Of a stretch of DNA of 64,000 bases, positions 36,539-45,457 are shown in pieces. The translations under genes and the position numbers were made by a program. Each line of letters opens with the position of its first letter. The stretch's first letter is position 1. The DNA is from G963676655 sp963676655 (GTDB taxonomy: Bacteria; Verrucomicrobiota; Lentisphaeria; Victivallales; Victivallaceae). The stretch covers positions 1 to 64,000 of the forward strand of contig CAXXKX010000004.1 of NCBI GenBank assembly GCA_963676655.2, written 5' to 3'. The notes beneath the pieces were generated by a model. That model searched no databases. It was given only the letters and a program-made list of their open reading frames with translations, and had not been told where the DNA came from.

Positions 36539-37900
36539 ATGAAACGACCCAACATTATTCTGCTTCTGACGGATCATTTTCGCCGTGACACCCTCGGCCC
36601 CGATACTCCTAACCTGATGAAAATAGCCAAAAACGGCACCAGATTCACTAACGCTTATTCGGCTTCGCCGTTATGCCAGCCGGCGCGCAACTGTATAATT
36701 ACCGGAATGCTGCCGGCTGAAACCGGTATTTGCGGCAACCAGACCCCCCCGATTGACTCAAATATGCGGGCTGGAACTTACATGCGCAAACTGCAGGAAA
36801 GCGGATACTATACCGCCTTGATCGGCAAACACCACTATATCGACCGCTGGGGAATGGAAATGGATGTTTGTGAAGACGAAGACGAGGTCAAGGAATACGG
36901 TTTTGACCGCGTAATCCAGGTGGTTGACGACGGTGAAAATTTTCATAACAAGGATAACTATACCAGCTGTTTGCAGGAAAACGGCCTGTATGATCACTTT
37001 ATGGAATATGTCAGGGATTGCAGTGTTTGGCATGGCGGTAAACATGCTTTTGATGATCCGGACGTTACTGCTGACGGTTTTATCGGACTGCAAGGGGTGG
37101 AGTTTATTAAAGAATACGACATGGAGCAGCCATTCTACTTGAATCTTTCTTTTGTCGGGCCGCATCCGCCGTTCTGGTGTCCTGATGACCTTGAGGTTTC
37201 CCCGAAAGACATGCCGTTGCCGCTTGACGGGCCTGATGATATTTCATCGGCCAGTAAACGCGCCCATTATTTGCAGAAATGCAAACTTATTGACCGGTAC
37301 ATCGGTAAACTTGCGGATGCGCTTAAAGAACGCGGAATCTATGATGATACGGTCATAATTTTTACCAGTGATCATGGCGACTGCCTTGGCGACCATAATA
37401 TTTGGGGAAAACGTTTTTTCTATGAAAGCAGCGTGGGGATTCCGTTCATCGTCGCGGGGCCCGGTGTGGTTTCTGAAGAACGGCAAAACGGTAATCGTGT
37501 CAGCAAGCTTCTGGTTACGCAACTGGATATTTACCCCACGGTATTAAGGTTGGCGTCTGTTGAGGTTCAAAACGACCGCCGGCGTATCGGTGAAGATTTG
37601 ATTGCCATGCTGAATCAGGAACGTAACCATTTCAGGGATGAGATATTCAGTGAACTTGGTACTGCCGTAATGATTCATACCGGGAATTGGAAAATGGTCT
37701 ATGATCCTGAACAGGGAGGTGTTCGCTATCTCTTTAATATGGCTACCGATCCGGATGAAATGCGGAATCTGGCTGGACACAGCGGGTATAATGAAATTGC
37801 TAATCAGCTGATTGAGCGTATTTTGCGCAGTAAAATTTTACGCAGTAACTTCACCCATATAAAGGAGGAATCCCGGCTTCAGCAGCATAGGCGGATTTGA
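36539..37900 (+). CDS. Cys-type sulfatase, probably cytoplasmic
   Basis: A 453-residue sulfatase starting MKRPNIILLLTDHFRRDTLG without a signal peptide. The active-site SASPLCQPARN has Cys46 as the formylglycine precursor. LIGKHHYID, VGPHPPFW and IFTSDHGDCLGDHNIWGKRF are the other expected metal and sulfate-binding parts. It begins one base after the GH42-like stop and is followed after three bases by a BNR protein. Being intracellular, it should be matured by an anaerobic sulfatase-maturating enzyme encoded elsewhere. It differs clearly from the sulfatase at 25943, so a different sulfate position is likely. Confidence 0.92.
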   Translation: MKRPNIILLLTDHFRRDTLGPDTPNLMKIAKNGTRFTNAYSASPLCQPARNCIITGMLPAETGICGNQTPPIDSNMRAGTYMRKLQESGYYTALIGKHHYIDRWGMEMDVCEDEDEVKEYGFDRVIQVVDDGENFHNKDNYTSCLQENGLYDHFMEYVRDCSVWHGGKHAFDDPDVTADGFIGLQGVEFIKEYDMEQPFYLNLSFVGPHPPFWCPDDLEVSPKDMPLPLDGPDDISSASKRAHYLQKCKLIDRYIGKLADALKERGIYDDTVIIFTSDHGDCLGDHNIWGKRFFYESSVGIPFIVAGPGVVSEERQNGNRVSKLLVTQLDIYPTVLRLASVEVQNDRRRIGEDLIAMLNQERNHFRDEIFSELGTAVMIHTGNWKMVYDPEQGGVRYLFNMATDPDEMRNLAGHSGYNEIANQLIERILRSKILRSNFTHIKEESRLQQHRRI

Positions 37901-37903
37901 ATT

Positions 37904-39751
37904 ATGTTTACATTACCAAGAAATAACGTTGATAAACGCAATATCATCTATGGAGATGAGATTCCGAGTCTAGGATATTGTGATCAGCCGTATATTGTCA
38001 AGACAGATGATCATCATTGGTTATGCTGTATGACCACCGGTGCCGGACACGAAGGACAGCATGGACAGCATATAATTACGTTGCGCAGTTCAGACTGCGG
38101 AAAAACCTGGAATGACCGGGTTGAGGTTGAACCGCCGGATGGTCCGGAAGCTTCGTATGCGGTCATGGCAAAAGTGACTTCCGGGCGAATCTATATTTTT
38201 TACAACCATAATACCGCTGACTTGCGCGCGGTGAAAATGGTTGGTTCGGGGGCAATGAATACAAGGGTGGACACCCTGGGATATTACGTTTTTAAATACA
38301 GCGACGATCATGGCAAATCATGGAGCGAAAAGCGTTATCCTATTGATGTCCGGGGATTTCAATGTGACCGCGACAATATTTATGGCGGGAAAGTGCGTTT
38401 TTTTTGGAATGTGGGCCGGCCTTTCACTGACAACGGCACTCTCTACGCCTCTTTGCATAAGGTTCATAATTTCGGACCAGGTCACATGGTTGGTTCTGAA
38501 GGCTGTTTGATCGCGAGTAATAATATTATGACGGAGTCCGATCCGGAAAAAATTGCCTGGATAACTCTGCCGGATGGCGATATCGGCCTGAAAACTCCTC
38601 CCGGCGGCGGGGCTATTGCGGAGGAGCAATGTCATGTTGTGTTGAGTGACGGAACTTTTTATGTTTCATATCGTTCAAGCGACGGCTACCCGGTGGAAGC
38701 TTACAGCCGTGATAAAGGGCGTACCTGGAACACTCCGCGATATATGAAATATGCAAATGGCAAAGTAATCAAACATCCGCGAGCGGCAGCTTTTACCTGG
38801 AAATGTGAGAACGGCAAGTATTTGTTATGGTGCCACAATCATGGTGGGCATTTTATTGCGGAACTGGATCATAATCTGGCCGCTGCAAATGGTTTATCCC
38901 GGGATTACAGATGTTCGGCCTTTGATAACCGTAATCCGGTTTGGATATGCGGCGGTATGGAGGTTGATGGACCGCAGGGCAGGGAGATCAGATGGAGTCA
39001 ACCCGAAATATTGTTTTATGATGATGACCCGTTTATTCGTATGAGTTATCCAGATCTGGTCGAAGATAAAGGTAAATATTATATAACTGAGACTCAGAAG
39101 AAAATAGCCCGGGTGCATGAAGTTGATGCTGCCTTCCTGGAAAAGATATGGTCAGGGCTTGAAACTGAATTGCCCCGATCTTCGCAGGATTCTCTGGTCG
39201 AGACAGATTTTAAGCGGGAAGACCGGATTATTGATCCGGTGATTATCAAACCCTTTTACATGAGAAACACCAGAGAATTTGATTTTTCAGGAATACATTC
39301 CACAGGAGGATTTTCTCTTGAGTTTCTTGCGTTTATTCCGGACGTTGACCATGATATTTATCTGTTGGACGCAAGACGCCGGGAAGACCGCAGAGGCATG
39401 GCGTTAAAGCTTTGTCCGGGAGGTCGCCTGGAGTTCTTTGTCAAGGATATTTATCAGGAACACACTTTCCGCACTGAATGTTGTCTGAATCTAAATGCAG
39501 TAAATTATATTGTCGTGAATATGGACGGCGGCCCCAAGATTCTAAATTATCTCGTCAATGGAGCATTCTGTGACGGCGCTGAAGAGTCCCAGATAGGCTG
39601 GTTCAGATTCAGCCCATTTCTTAGCCATCTTAACTGGGCTGAAAAATGGACGCTTGGGAAACTGGTCGCTGATTTCAAAGTGAATGATCGCGTTTTAATG
39701 AGTGCCGAAGCTGTAATTAATTACAACACATATATTGGTAACAATGAATAA
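37904..39751 (+). CDS. BNR-repeat sialidase-like protein with C-terminal beta-sandwich
   Basis: A 615-residue product without a signal peptide. Asp boxes SSDCGKTWN, SDDHGKSWS and SRDKGRTWN identify a sialidase-type propeller (residues about 10-410). The C-terminal part, residues about 430-610, resembles a LamG/concanavalin sandwich (GGFSLEFLAFIPDVDHDIYL, GRLEFFVKDIYQEH). It starts three bases after the sulfatase and overlaps the next gene by eight bases. It may remove a terminal sugar from de-sulfated oligosaccharides; substrate unknown. Confidence 0.8.
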   Translation: MFTLPRNNVDKRNIIYGDEIPSLGYCDQPYIVKTDDHHWLCCMTTGAGHEGQHGQHIITLRSSDCGKTWNDRVEVEPPDGPEASYAVMAKVTSGRIYIFYNHNTADLRAVKMVGSGAMNTRVDTLGYYVFKYSDDHGKSWSEKRYPIDVRGFQCDRDNIYGGKVRFFWNVGRPFTDNGTLYASLHKVHNFGPGHMVGSEGCLIASNNIMTESDPEKIAWITLPDGDIGLKTPPGGGAIAEEQCHVVLSDGTFYVSYRSSDGYPVEAYSRDKGRTWNTPRYMKYANGKVIKHPRAAAFTWKCENGKYLLWCHNHGGHFIAELDHNLAAANGLSRDYRCSAFDNRNPVWICGGMEVDGPQGREIRWSQPEILFYDDDPFIRMSYPDLVEDKGKYYITETQKKIARVHEVDAAFLEKIWSGLETELPRSSQDSLVETDFKREDRIIDPVIIKPFYMRNTREFDFSGIHSTGGFSLEFLAFIPDVDHDIYLLDARRREDRRGMALKLCPGGRLEFFVKDIYQEHTFRTECCLNLNAVNYIVVNMDGGPKILNYLVNGAFCDGAEESQIGWFRFSPFLSHLNWAEKWTLGKLVADFKVNDRVLMSAEAVINYNTYIGNNE

Positions 39752-40799
39752 GAATAAAGTTCCGGTCGACTATCTGGCTCATAACGATACGGACAAAAAT
39801 TTGAAAAAATATCTGGGTTTATATAGCGAAAGCAAGCTTTTGGACTTTTTAGATTGCGGCTTCTTTTATTTGCCGGGACGTGATATTTCCCAGAATGAGG
39901 GAGCCGTCCCGTTTTACAAAAAAAAGTTGGATTTTACTGAAACAGAGCGATCCTGCCCGTTGCGGATTCGCTGGAAAAGAGAAGTAGGGGCCGGCAAATT
40001 TTCAGTAGATAGCGCCATTCGGGGGCCATTGGAAAGGCCGGATTTGACTGTCGAAGATATTTTGCGTTTTCCATGGCCTGAAGCATCTGATTTTGACTTT
40101 TCGTCATTGTTGTCTGAAGCTGAAACGAACAATAACCGTATCAGAATAGGCGGATTATGGAGCGGAATTATGGGCGACAGCTACCGGATGCACGGATTTC
40201 AGAATTTTTTGCTTAACTCAGCCTTGAACCCGGAAGTCATTCATACGTTGGTCGGTCGCATGACGGAGATGTATTTGAAATTAAATGACAAATATTTTTC
40301 AACGCTCAAAGGGAATTTGGAAATTTGGTTCTTCGGCAATGATTTCGGGAGTCAGGAAAGTATGTTGATGAGCCTTGAAATGTGGCACGAATTATTCTTC
40401 GACAATATCAAACAACTTTGTGCGTTGGCCCATTCCTATGGACTGCAGGTGATGATGCATTCCTGTGGCGCGATAGAACCTTTGATTCCATTTTTGATTG
40501 AAGCCGGTGTGGATATTCTCGATCCGGTTCAGATAACCGCTACAGGTATGGACCCTGCAACTTTGACCACAAAATATGGTGGTCAAATAACCTTTCATGG
40601 CGGAATCGATACGCAGAATATCTTGCCTTTTGGTTCCGCGGAGGACGTTGAGGCGCATGTAAGGAACATAGTTGGAACAATGGCTCCTGCCGGACGTTAC
40701 ATCTTTGCTCCCAGCCAAATTCTGGGGTCGGATATTCCAATTGAAAATATTATAACGATGTATAAAACAATCAGAGAGATCAATGCTTATGTTGAATAA
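39744..40799 (+). CDS. Uroporphyrinogen-decarboxylase-like (MtaA-type) protein
   Basis: The ATG at 39744 (MNKNKVPVDYLAHND) overlaps the preceding stop by eight bases. The 351-residue product has the UroD-family barrel with GLQVMMHSCGAIEPLIPFLI, where His and Cys form the zinc site of MtaA/CmuA-type methyltransferases, and GGQITFHGGIDTQNILPFGS plus FAPSQILGSDIPIENI at the end. It is unlikely to make haem here, because its neighbours are sugar enzymes. Lentisphaerota carry many such paralogues; a role in methyl transfer or C-C bond chemistry on a sugar acid is inferred. Confidence 0.8.
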   Translation: MNKNKVPVDYLAHNDTDKNLKKYLGLYSESKLLDFLDCGFFYLPGRDISQNEGAVPFYKKKLDFTETERSCPLRIRWKREVGAGKFSVDSAIRGPLERPDLTVEDILRFPWPEASDFDFSSLLSEAETNNNRIRIGGLWSGIMGDSYRMHGFQNFLLNSALNPEVIHTLVGRMTEMYLKLNDKYFSTLKGNLEIWFFGNDFGSQESMLMSLEMWHELFFDNIKQLCALAHSYGLQVMMHSCGAIEPLIPFLIEAGVDILDPVQITATGMDPATLTTKYGGQITFHGGIDTQNILPFGSAEDVEAHVRNIVGTMAPAGRYIFAPSQILGSDIPIENIITMYKTIREINAYVE

Positions 40800-41541
40800 A
40801 TTTACCGAAAACAAATTATCCGTTGGTTCGTGGTGTCAGATCGGCCATGCGGCAAACGCTGAAATTCTGGCAAAAGCCGGGTTTGCCTGGGTTGCCCTTG
40901 ATTGTGAACACGGGGAAGCTGAAGACTGTCACATCGGCAGTTTTTGCCGGGCGTTGAAGCAGTTTGATTGCAGGCCGTTGGTTCGGGTAAAAGAAAATGC
41001 CGTTTTGCCGATTCGCCGTGCGCTTGATCTTGGCGCGGCGGGGGTGATAGTGCCGCTGGTTAATACGCCGGAAGACGCGAAAAAGGCGGTGGCGGCGGCG
41101 AACTATCCGCCGGACGGAATTCGCGGGTTCGCGTTTCACCGGGGTAATAATTGGGGTGTGGATTTTACTGAATATGCCGCATCGGCAAATGATGAGATTG
41201 TGTTGATCGTAATGATTGAATCGAAAGCCGCGGTGGACAATATAGAAGATATTCTGGCGGTGAAAGGAGTAGACGGTGTTTTCATTGGCCCCTATGACAT
41301 GAGCGGGTCTTACGGCATTATTGGTCAGACCGACAGTCATATTATAAAAGAAGCTTGTTCACAAGTCGCCGCCGTATGCAAAAAATACGGCAAGGCCGCT
41401 GGAATACATATTGTTTTGCCGACAAAGGACAAGGTGCAGGATGCAAGGGATCAGGGCTTTACCTTGCTTGCGCTGGGGATGGATACGGTATTTCTGGCGG
41501 ACGGTGCCGCCAAAGCGATTGAGATGGTGAAGAATGATTAA
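40783..41541 (+). CDS. HpcH/HpaI-family 2-oxo-acid aldolase
   Basis: A 252-residue class II aldolase. WVALDCEHGEAED, RVKENAVLPIRRALDLGAAG, VMIESKAAVDNIEDIL (metal-binding Glu) and GVDGVFIGPYDMSGSYG (metal-binding Asp) are all in family order. Relatives cleave 2-keto-3-deoxy sugar acids into pyruvate plus an aldehyde. It overlaps the UroD-like gene by 17 bases and the dehydrogenase by eight, so the three are made together. It would take the acid end-product of glycan breakdown into central metabolism. Confidence 0.9.
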   Translation: MLMLNKFTENKLSVGSWCQIGHAANAEILAKAGFAWVALDCEHGEAEDCHIGSFCRALKQFDCRPLVRVKENAVLPIRRALDLGAAGVIVPLVNTPEDAKKAVAAANYPPDGIRGFAFHRGNNWGVDFTEYAASANDEIVLIVMIESKAAVDNIEDILAVKGVDGVFIGPYDMSGSYGIIGQTDSHIIKEACSQVAAVCKKYGKAAGIHIVLPTKDKVQDARDQGFTLLALGMDTVFLADGAAKAIEMVKND

Positions 41542-42487
41542 AGTGGCGGTTACCGAACTGGAATATAATAAGGCAAAACATATTTTTGCAGATACAGGCG
41601 ATTTACAGTGTTTATGTGCTCCCGCTCTCGAAGCTGAATTGGCCCAGTTTATCAGGGATAACGGCATTTCACATGTCATTATCGGCGTGGATAAATACCG
41701 GTCCGAACTTTATGATGCGCTTCCTGCGGGCGGCGTGATAGCCCGTTTCGGGGTCGGGTATGACGGCGTGAATCTTGCATTAGCTGCAAAGAAAGGACTT
41801 TTGTGTACAAATACCCCGGGCGCGCTTGATGATTCAGTTGCCGAATGTGCTATTGGAATGATCTTGAATGCCGCGCGATATTTCAGTTCCTGTACCGCTG
41901 ATATGCGGAAAGGTGTCTGGAAGAATCGGGTCGGCTTTGAACTGTTCGGAAAACGTCTGGCGATAATCGGCTGTGGCAGTATTGGCTTGAAAACCGCGAA
42001 AATAGCCAAAGCCGGATTCGGTATGAAAATAACCGGATGCGATCTCGGAAAACCTGAAGATTGCAGTTTTATCGACGATTTTACCACCGATTATGCGGAG
42101 GCGGTGAAGATTGCTGATTTTGTTTCTCTGCATATCCCGGATATTCCGTCAACTAAAAACTATATTGACTCTTCGCGTTTAAGTGCGATGAAAGCAACGG
42201 CAATTCTGATAAATACTGCCCGTGGTGGCGTGGTTGATGAAAATGCCGTTTATGATGCGGTTAAAAGTGGAGTTATCCGCGGGGCGGTTCTGGATGTATT
42301 CAAAACTGAACCGTATACCCCGCAAGCTACGGACAAAGATCTGCGCACATTAGACGGTGTTATTATGACCCCTCACATTGGCAGCAGCACTCAGGAGGCG
42401 AGCGATCGTATGGCATTGGCCGCCCTAAAAAATATCAGGCAGGGCGTCAACGGTAAAATATCTGAAATGAACATTATTCCAGTCTGA
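41534..42487 (+). CDS. D-2-hydroxyacid dehydrogenase (SerA-like)
   Basis: A 317-residue NAD-dependent enzyme. RFGVGYDGVNLALAAKKGL and DDSVAECAIGMIL precede the Rossmann motif LAIIGCGSIGLKTA. NTARGGVVDE provides the catalytic Arg, KTEPYTP the Glu and MTPHIGSSTQEA the His. It interconverts a 2-hydroxy acid and a 2-oxo acid. Its start overlaps the aldolase stop by eight bases, suggesting it acts on the aldolase substrate or product. It closes this long operon. Confidence 0.9.
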   Translation: MIKVAVTELEYNKAKHIFADTGDLQCLCAPALEAELAQFIRDNGISHVIIGVDKYRSELYDALPAGGVIARFGVGYDGVNLALAAKKGLLCTNTPGALDDSVAECAIGMILNAARYFSSCTADMRKGVWKNRVGFELFGKRLAIIGCGSIGLKTAKIAKAGFGMKITGCDLGKPEDCSFIDDFTTDYAEAVKIADFVSLHIPDIPSTKNYIDSSRLSAMKATAILINTARGGVVDENAVYDAVKSGVIRGAVLDVFKTEPYTPQATDKDLRTLDGVIMTPHIGSSTQEASDRMALAALKNIRQGVNGKISEMNIIPV

Positions 42488-42646
42488 AAATATCAAATTC
42501 CCATATTGTTACGAAAATTTCATCTGATTTTTTTATGGTGTAATATGTTTTCTATAAGTGAATTATAATTTTTTATTAAACTAAGTTATGATTATTTATA
42601 ATATTTTACCAATTCATTATTTCTCCTGTTTTATGCGATTTGGCGG

Positions 42647-42680
42647 TTGACTTTTATGATTGCTGGTGCTATAATAGCAC
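42647..42680 (+). promoter_or_regulatory. IclR promoter with palindromic operator on the -10 box
   Basis: TTGACT (42647-42652) and TATAAT (42670-42675) are 17 bases apart, with TG of an extended -10 at 42667-42668. The perfect palindrome GTGCTATAATAGCAC (42666-42680) is centred on the -10. Binding of the IclR protein here would block its own promoter. Confidence 0.7.
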
Positions 42681-42702
42681 TATTGTAAAAAGGAAAACAT
42701 CC

Positions 42703-43455
42703 GTGGCGCAAAAAAATAAAAGCATTGAAGACGTACTTACAGTGTTGCTTGAGATAGCCGGTTCCACAAGTCCGTGGGGCAGCCGTGAGCTGGCCCGGTG
42801 TTTGCATATGGACCCGACCCGGACCAATCGTTTTCTGCGCACATTGAGCGAAGCCGGTTTTCTGGTTCAGAACGACCAGCGCAAATATCAATCCGGCCCC
42901 GGTATGGAAGTGCTGGCGGCTCAGGCGATTCATGGTTCCAAATTTCTGCGTTGCGCGTTTCCGGTGATTGAGGCGTTGGGTATCCGGGACCACATAGTAG
43001 CGCTGGGGATTTTACATCTGGACAAAGTTTGTTATCTCTATCATGCCGGCAGCGGCATGACTTTTGCGCAAGGCGTCGGCCGCAGCCATGTTCTGCCGGC
43101 GGAAACTTCAAGCATCGGTCTGGTAATGCTGGCGGAGAAGAGTGATGAGGAAGTCAGGGATATCTATAGGTTCCGCCAGGTCGGCGGACATTTTAAATGT
43201 ATCGACAAATTGTTAACCAAACTTGAGGAGGTCAGAAAGACTGGATACTGCAAGGTTAATTCATTATCGGAATCCCAATATTTGTCCATGGCCGCAACCG
43301 TCGGACAGCCGACGATCGGGGCATTGGCGTTCTCCGGGATTATGGAAAAGGATGCTGAAAGGGTGGCCGCAATGCTGTTGGGCAAGGCCGCTGAAATAAG
43401 TGATATACTGAAAAATACAATTTTGGAAAAGGGTCATTATGTTCTTCAAGGGTAA
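42703..43455 (+). CDS. IclR-family transcriptional regulator
   Basis: The GTG at 42703 is chosen because it lies downstream of the promoter and has AAGGA eight bases before it; a start at 42640 would lie upstream of the -35. The 250-residue product has an N-terminal winged helix (SPWGSRELARCLHMDPTRTN) and the IclR effector domain (LDKVCYLYHAGSG, SLSESQYLSMAATVGQ). It overlaps the FAD oxidoreductase start by 17 bases, which suggests it controls that gene and perhaps the sugar-acid genes upstream. Confidence 0.92.
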   Translation: MAQKNKSIEDVLTVLLEIAGSTSPWGSRELARCLHMDPTRTNRFLRTLSEAGFLVQNDQRKYQSGPGMEVLAAQAIHGSKFLRCAFPVIEALGIRDHIVALGILHLDKVCYLYHAGSGMTFAQGVGRSHVLPAETSSIGLVMLAEKSDEEVRDIYRFRQVGGHFKCIDKLLTKLEEVRKTGYCKVNSLSESQYLSMAATVGQPTIGALAFSGIMEKDAERVAAMLLGKAAEISDILKNTILEKGHYVLQG

Positions 43456-45175
43456 TGTAAAAGAGTTTGAAAAGTGTGAGCTGGTCACGGATTTCTGTGT
43501 GGTCGGCGGCGGAACCGCCGGACTCAGTGCTGCTATCGCGGCGGCGCGGAACGGGATTAAGACGGTTCTGGTTCAGGATCGTCCCATGCTGGGCGGCAAT
43601 GCCTCCAGTGAGGTGCGGATGTGGGTTTGCGGCGCGCATGGTAAAGACAATAAAGAGGGCGGTATCGTCGAAGAGCTGCTGCTGAGAAATTTATACTACA
43701 ATCCGAGACGGGAATACACCATCTGGGATGATGTAATGTTCGGTATGTGTCAGGAAGAACCGAATTTAACGCTGCTGCTGAATTGCTCGGTTAATGAGGT
43801 ATTGACCGAAAATAACACGATCACCGAGGTCAAAGCCTGGGGGTTGACTGACCAGACCATTTATACGATCAAGGCCGATATTTATGCCGACTGTTCAGGC
43901 GACAGCGTCCTTCGTGCTTCCGGCGCGGAATATCGGGTTGGCCGCGAGGCACGAAACGAGTTTAATGAGTCTCACGCTCCGGCAGAAGCGGACAGTAAGA
44001 CAATGGGTAATTCGATTCTGATTCAATTGCGTGAAATCGATCCGTCCCGGCATCGTCCGTTCCGGGCTCCCGAATGGGCCTATCATTACACTGACGAAAC
44101 CGCACCGAAGCGTCCGCTGGACCCGATTGGCGGTTCCAACTTCTGGTGGATTGAAATCGGCGGCACCAAAGATACGATTGGTCAGGCTGATGAGATCCGG
44201 GATGAATTACTGAAAATATCCTATGGGGTATGGGAATATATCAAGAACCATCCGGATGGCCGGGGACGTGCCTGGGAATTGGACTGGATCGGATCGCTGC
44301 CGGGTAAACGTGAGAACGTCAGGTTTGTCGGAGACCATATTCTCAATCAGAATGATGTCGAGGCGGAAGGACGCTTTGATGATATTGTCGCTTACGGCGG
44401 TTGGAGCATGGACGACCACCACCCGTTAGCGATCGAACATCCCGGTAAACCGACAATTTTCCACCCGGCACCATCCCCTTACGGAATTCCATATCGGGCG
44501 CTTTACTCGGGCAATATCACCAATCTGATGTTTGCCGGGCGCAATATTTCCGCCACTCACATGGCAATGAGTTCCACCAGGGTGATGGGAACCACTGCCA
44601 TTATGGGGCAGGCGGTTGGAACCGCGGCAGCGGTCGCGGTGAAAAACGGTTTGACTCCGCGCGGTGTCTACCAGAGCAAAATAAGTGAAGTCCAGGCTCT
44701 GTTGATGGATCAGGATTGCTATTTGCCGTGGTTGAAAAAAGCGGTACCGGAGATGACTCTTACTGCTCAGGCTTCGCATGAAATTCTGCGATCCGGAATA
44801 GAACGAGATCTGGGCGATGCCGATAACGGAGCCTGGCTTGAGGTCGGAGAAGCGGCGGAATACCGTTTTGACGCGCCTCAAAAGATTAACCGGGTTCGTC
44901 TGGTGTTTGACAGCGATTTTGTAATGATAAAAAGAATGCTGTGCAGTTATCCCTTGGCCCAAGCCGATGCGGAACTGCCGGCGATGATGCCGCGAGATTT
45001 CGAGATTCAGGCCTGCAACGCTGGAAAATGGCAGACTGTATATACTGTCAAGGATAATTGTAAACGCCTGGTCATTCAGGATAGCGAAGCTTTTGAAGCG
45101 GAAGCTGTACGGTTGGTCGTGAACTCTGTCTGGGGCGATTCAAAGGCCCATGTTTTCGCGTTTGAAGTAAGCTGA
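43439..45175 (+). CDS. FAD-dependent oxidoreductase with C-terminal discoidin-like domain
   Basis: A 578-residue protein. VTDFCVVGGGTAGLSAAIAA near residues 16-35 is the FAD-binding motif of the FAD_oxidored family, followed by GGNASSEVRMWVCGAHG and YADCSGDSVLRASGAEYRVG. FAGRNISATHMAMSSTRVMG is the closing FAD motif. Residues about 460-578 (AEYRFDAPQKINRVRLVFDS) look like a discoidin (F5/8 type C) sandwich. No signal peptide. It likely oxidises a sugar or cyclitol; it ends at a strong terminator. Confidence 0.85.
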   Translation: MFFKGNVKEFEKCELVTDFCVVGGGTAGLSAAIAAARNGIKTVLVQDRPMLGGNASSEVRMWVCGAHGKDNKEGGIVEELLLRNLYYNPRREYTIWDDVMFGMCQEEPNLTLLLNCSVNEVLTENNTITEVKAWGLTDQTIYTIKADIYADCSGDSVLRASGAEYRVGREARNEFNESHAPAEADSKTMGNSILIQLREIDPSRHRPFRAPEWAYHYTDETAPKRPLDPIGGSNFWWIEIGGTKDTIGQADEIRDELLKISYGVWEYIKNHPDGRGRAWELDWIGSLPGKRENVRFVGDHILNQNDVEAEGRFDDIVAYGGWSMDDHHPLAIEHPGKPTIFHPAPSPYGIPYRALYSGNITNLMFAGRNISATHMAMSSTRVMGTTAIMGQAVGTAAAVAVKNGLTPRGVYQSKISEVQALLMDQDCYLPWLKKAVPEMTLTAQASHEILRSGIERDLGDADNGAWLEVGEAAEYRFDAPQKINRVRLVFDSDFVMIKRMLCSYPLAQADAELPAMMPRDFEIQACNAGKWQTVYTVKDNCKRLVIQDSEAFEAEAVRLVVNSVWGDSKAHVFAFEVS

Positions 45176-45206
45176 TTTATTTCAAACTAACTTGTTGATA
45201 AAAATT

Positions 45207-45242
45207 ACCTTCTCTCGGTTCTTTGGGAGGAGGTATTTTTTT
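45207..45242 (+). terminator. Intrinsic terminator after the FAD oxidoreductase
   Basis: ACCTTCTCTC (45207-45216) pairs with GGGAGGAGGT (45225-45234) over ten positions including two G-U pairs, with an eight-base loop and a run of seven T after one A. Confidence 0.85.
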
Positions 45243-45391
45243 GTTCAAGTCATAATATATCATTACTTACTTTTTTTAAAATACATAAAACATTTATTAC
45301 TAGTTAATTGTATTTAAATTTTTCTTGGTTGGATAACTATTGATTTCATATTATGATATTGTCATAAATTACAAAAAAATAGTTTGGACGG

Positions 45392-45420
45392 TTGACAAAT
45401 TATTTGTCAACTGTTATACT
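45392..45420 (+). promoter_or_regulatory. GntR/LacI promoter with 19-bp palindrome over the -35 box
   Basis: TTGACA (45392-45397) and TATACT (45415-45420) are 17 bases apart. TTGACAAATTATTTGTCAA (45392-45410) is a perfect 9-1-9 palindrome covering the -35 and half the spacer. A second inverted pair CTTGT/ACAAG spans 45419-45439. The regulator's start lies 38 bases downstream, which fits tight autorepression. Confidence 0.75.
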
Positions 45421-45457
45421 TGTATATCAATTAGACAAGTTGATGTTCGGAGTATTC

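Noticed and set aside
40816..41340. 174-residue minus-strand open frame
   Set aside because: It is the reverse shadow of the HpcH/HpaI aldolase, whose sequence matches its family throughout.
44426..44962. 178-residue minus-strand open frame
   Set aside because: It lies opposite the FAD oxidoreductase, whose C-terminal FAD motif is clear.
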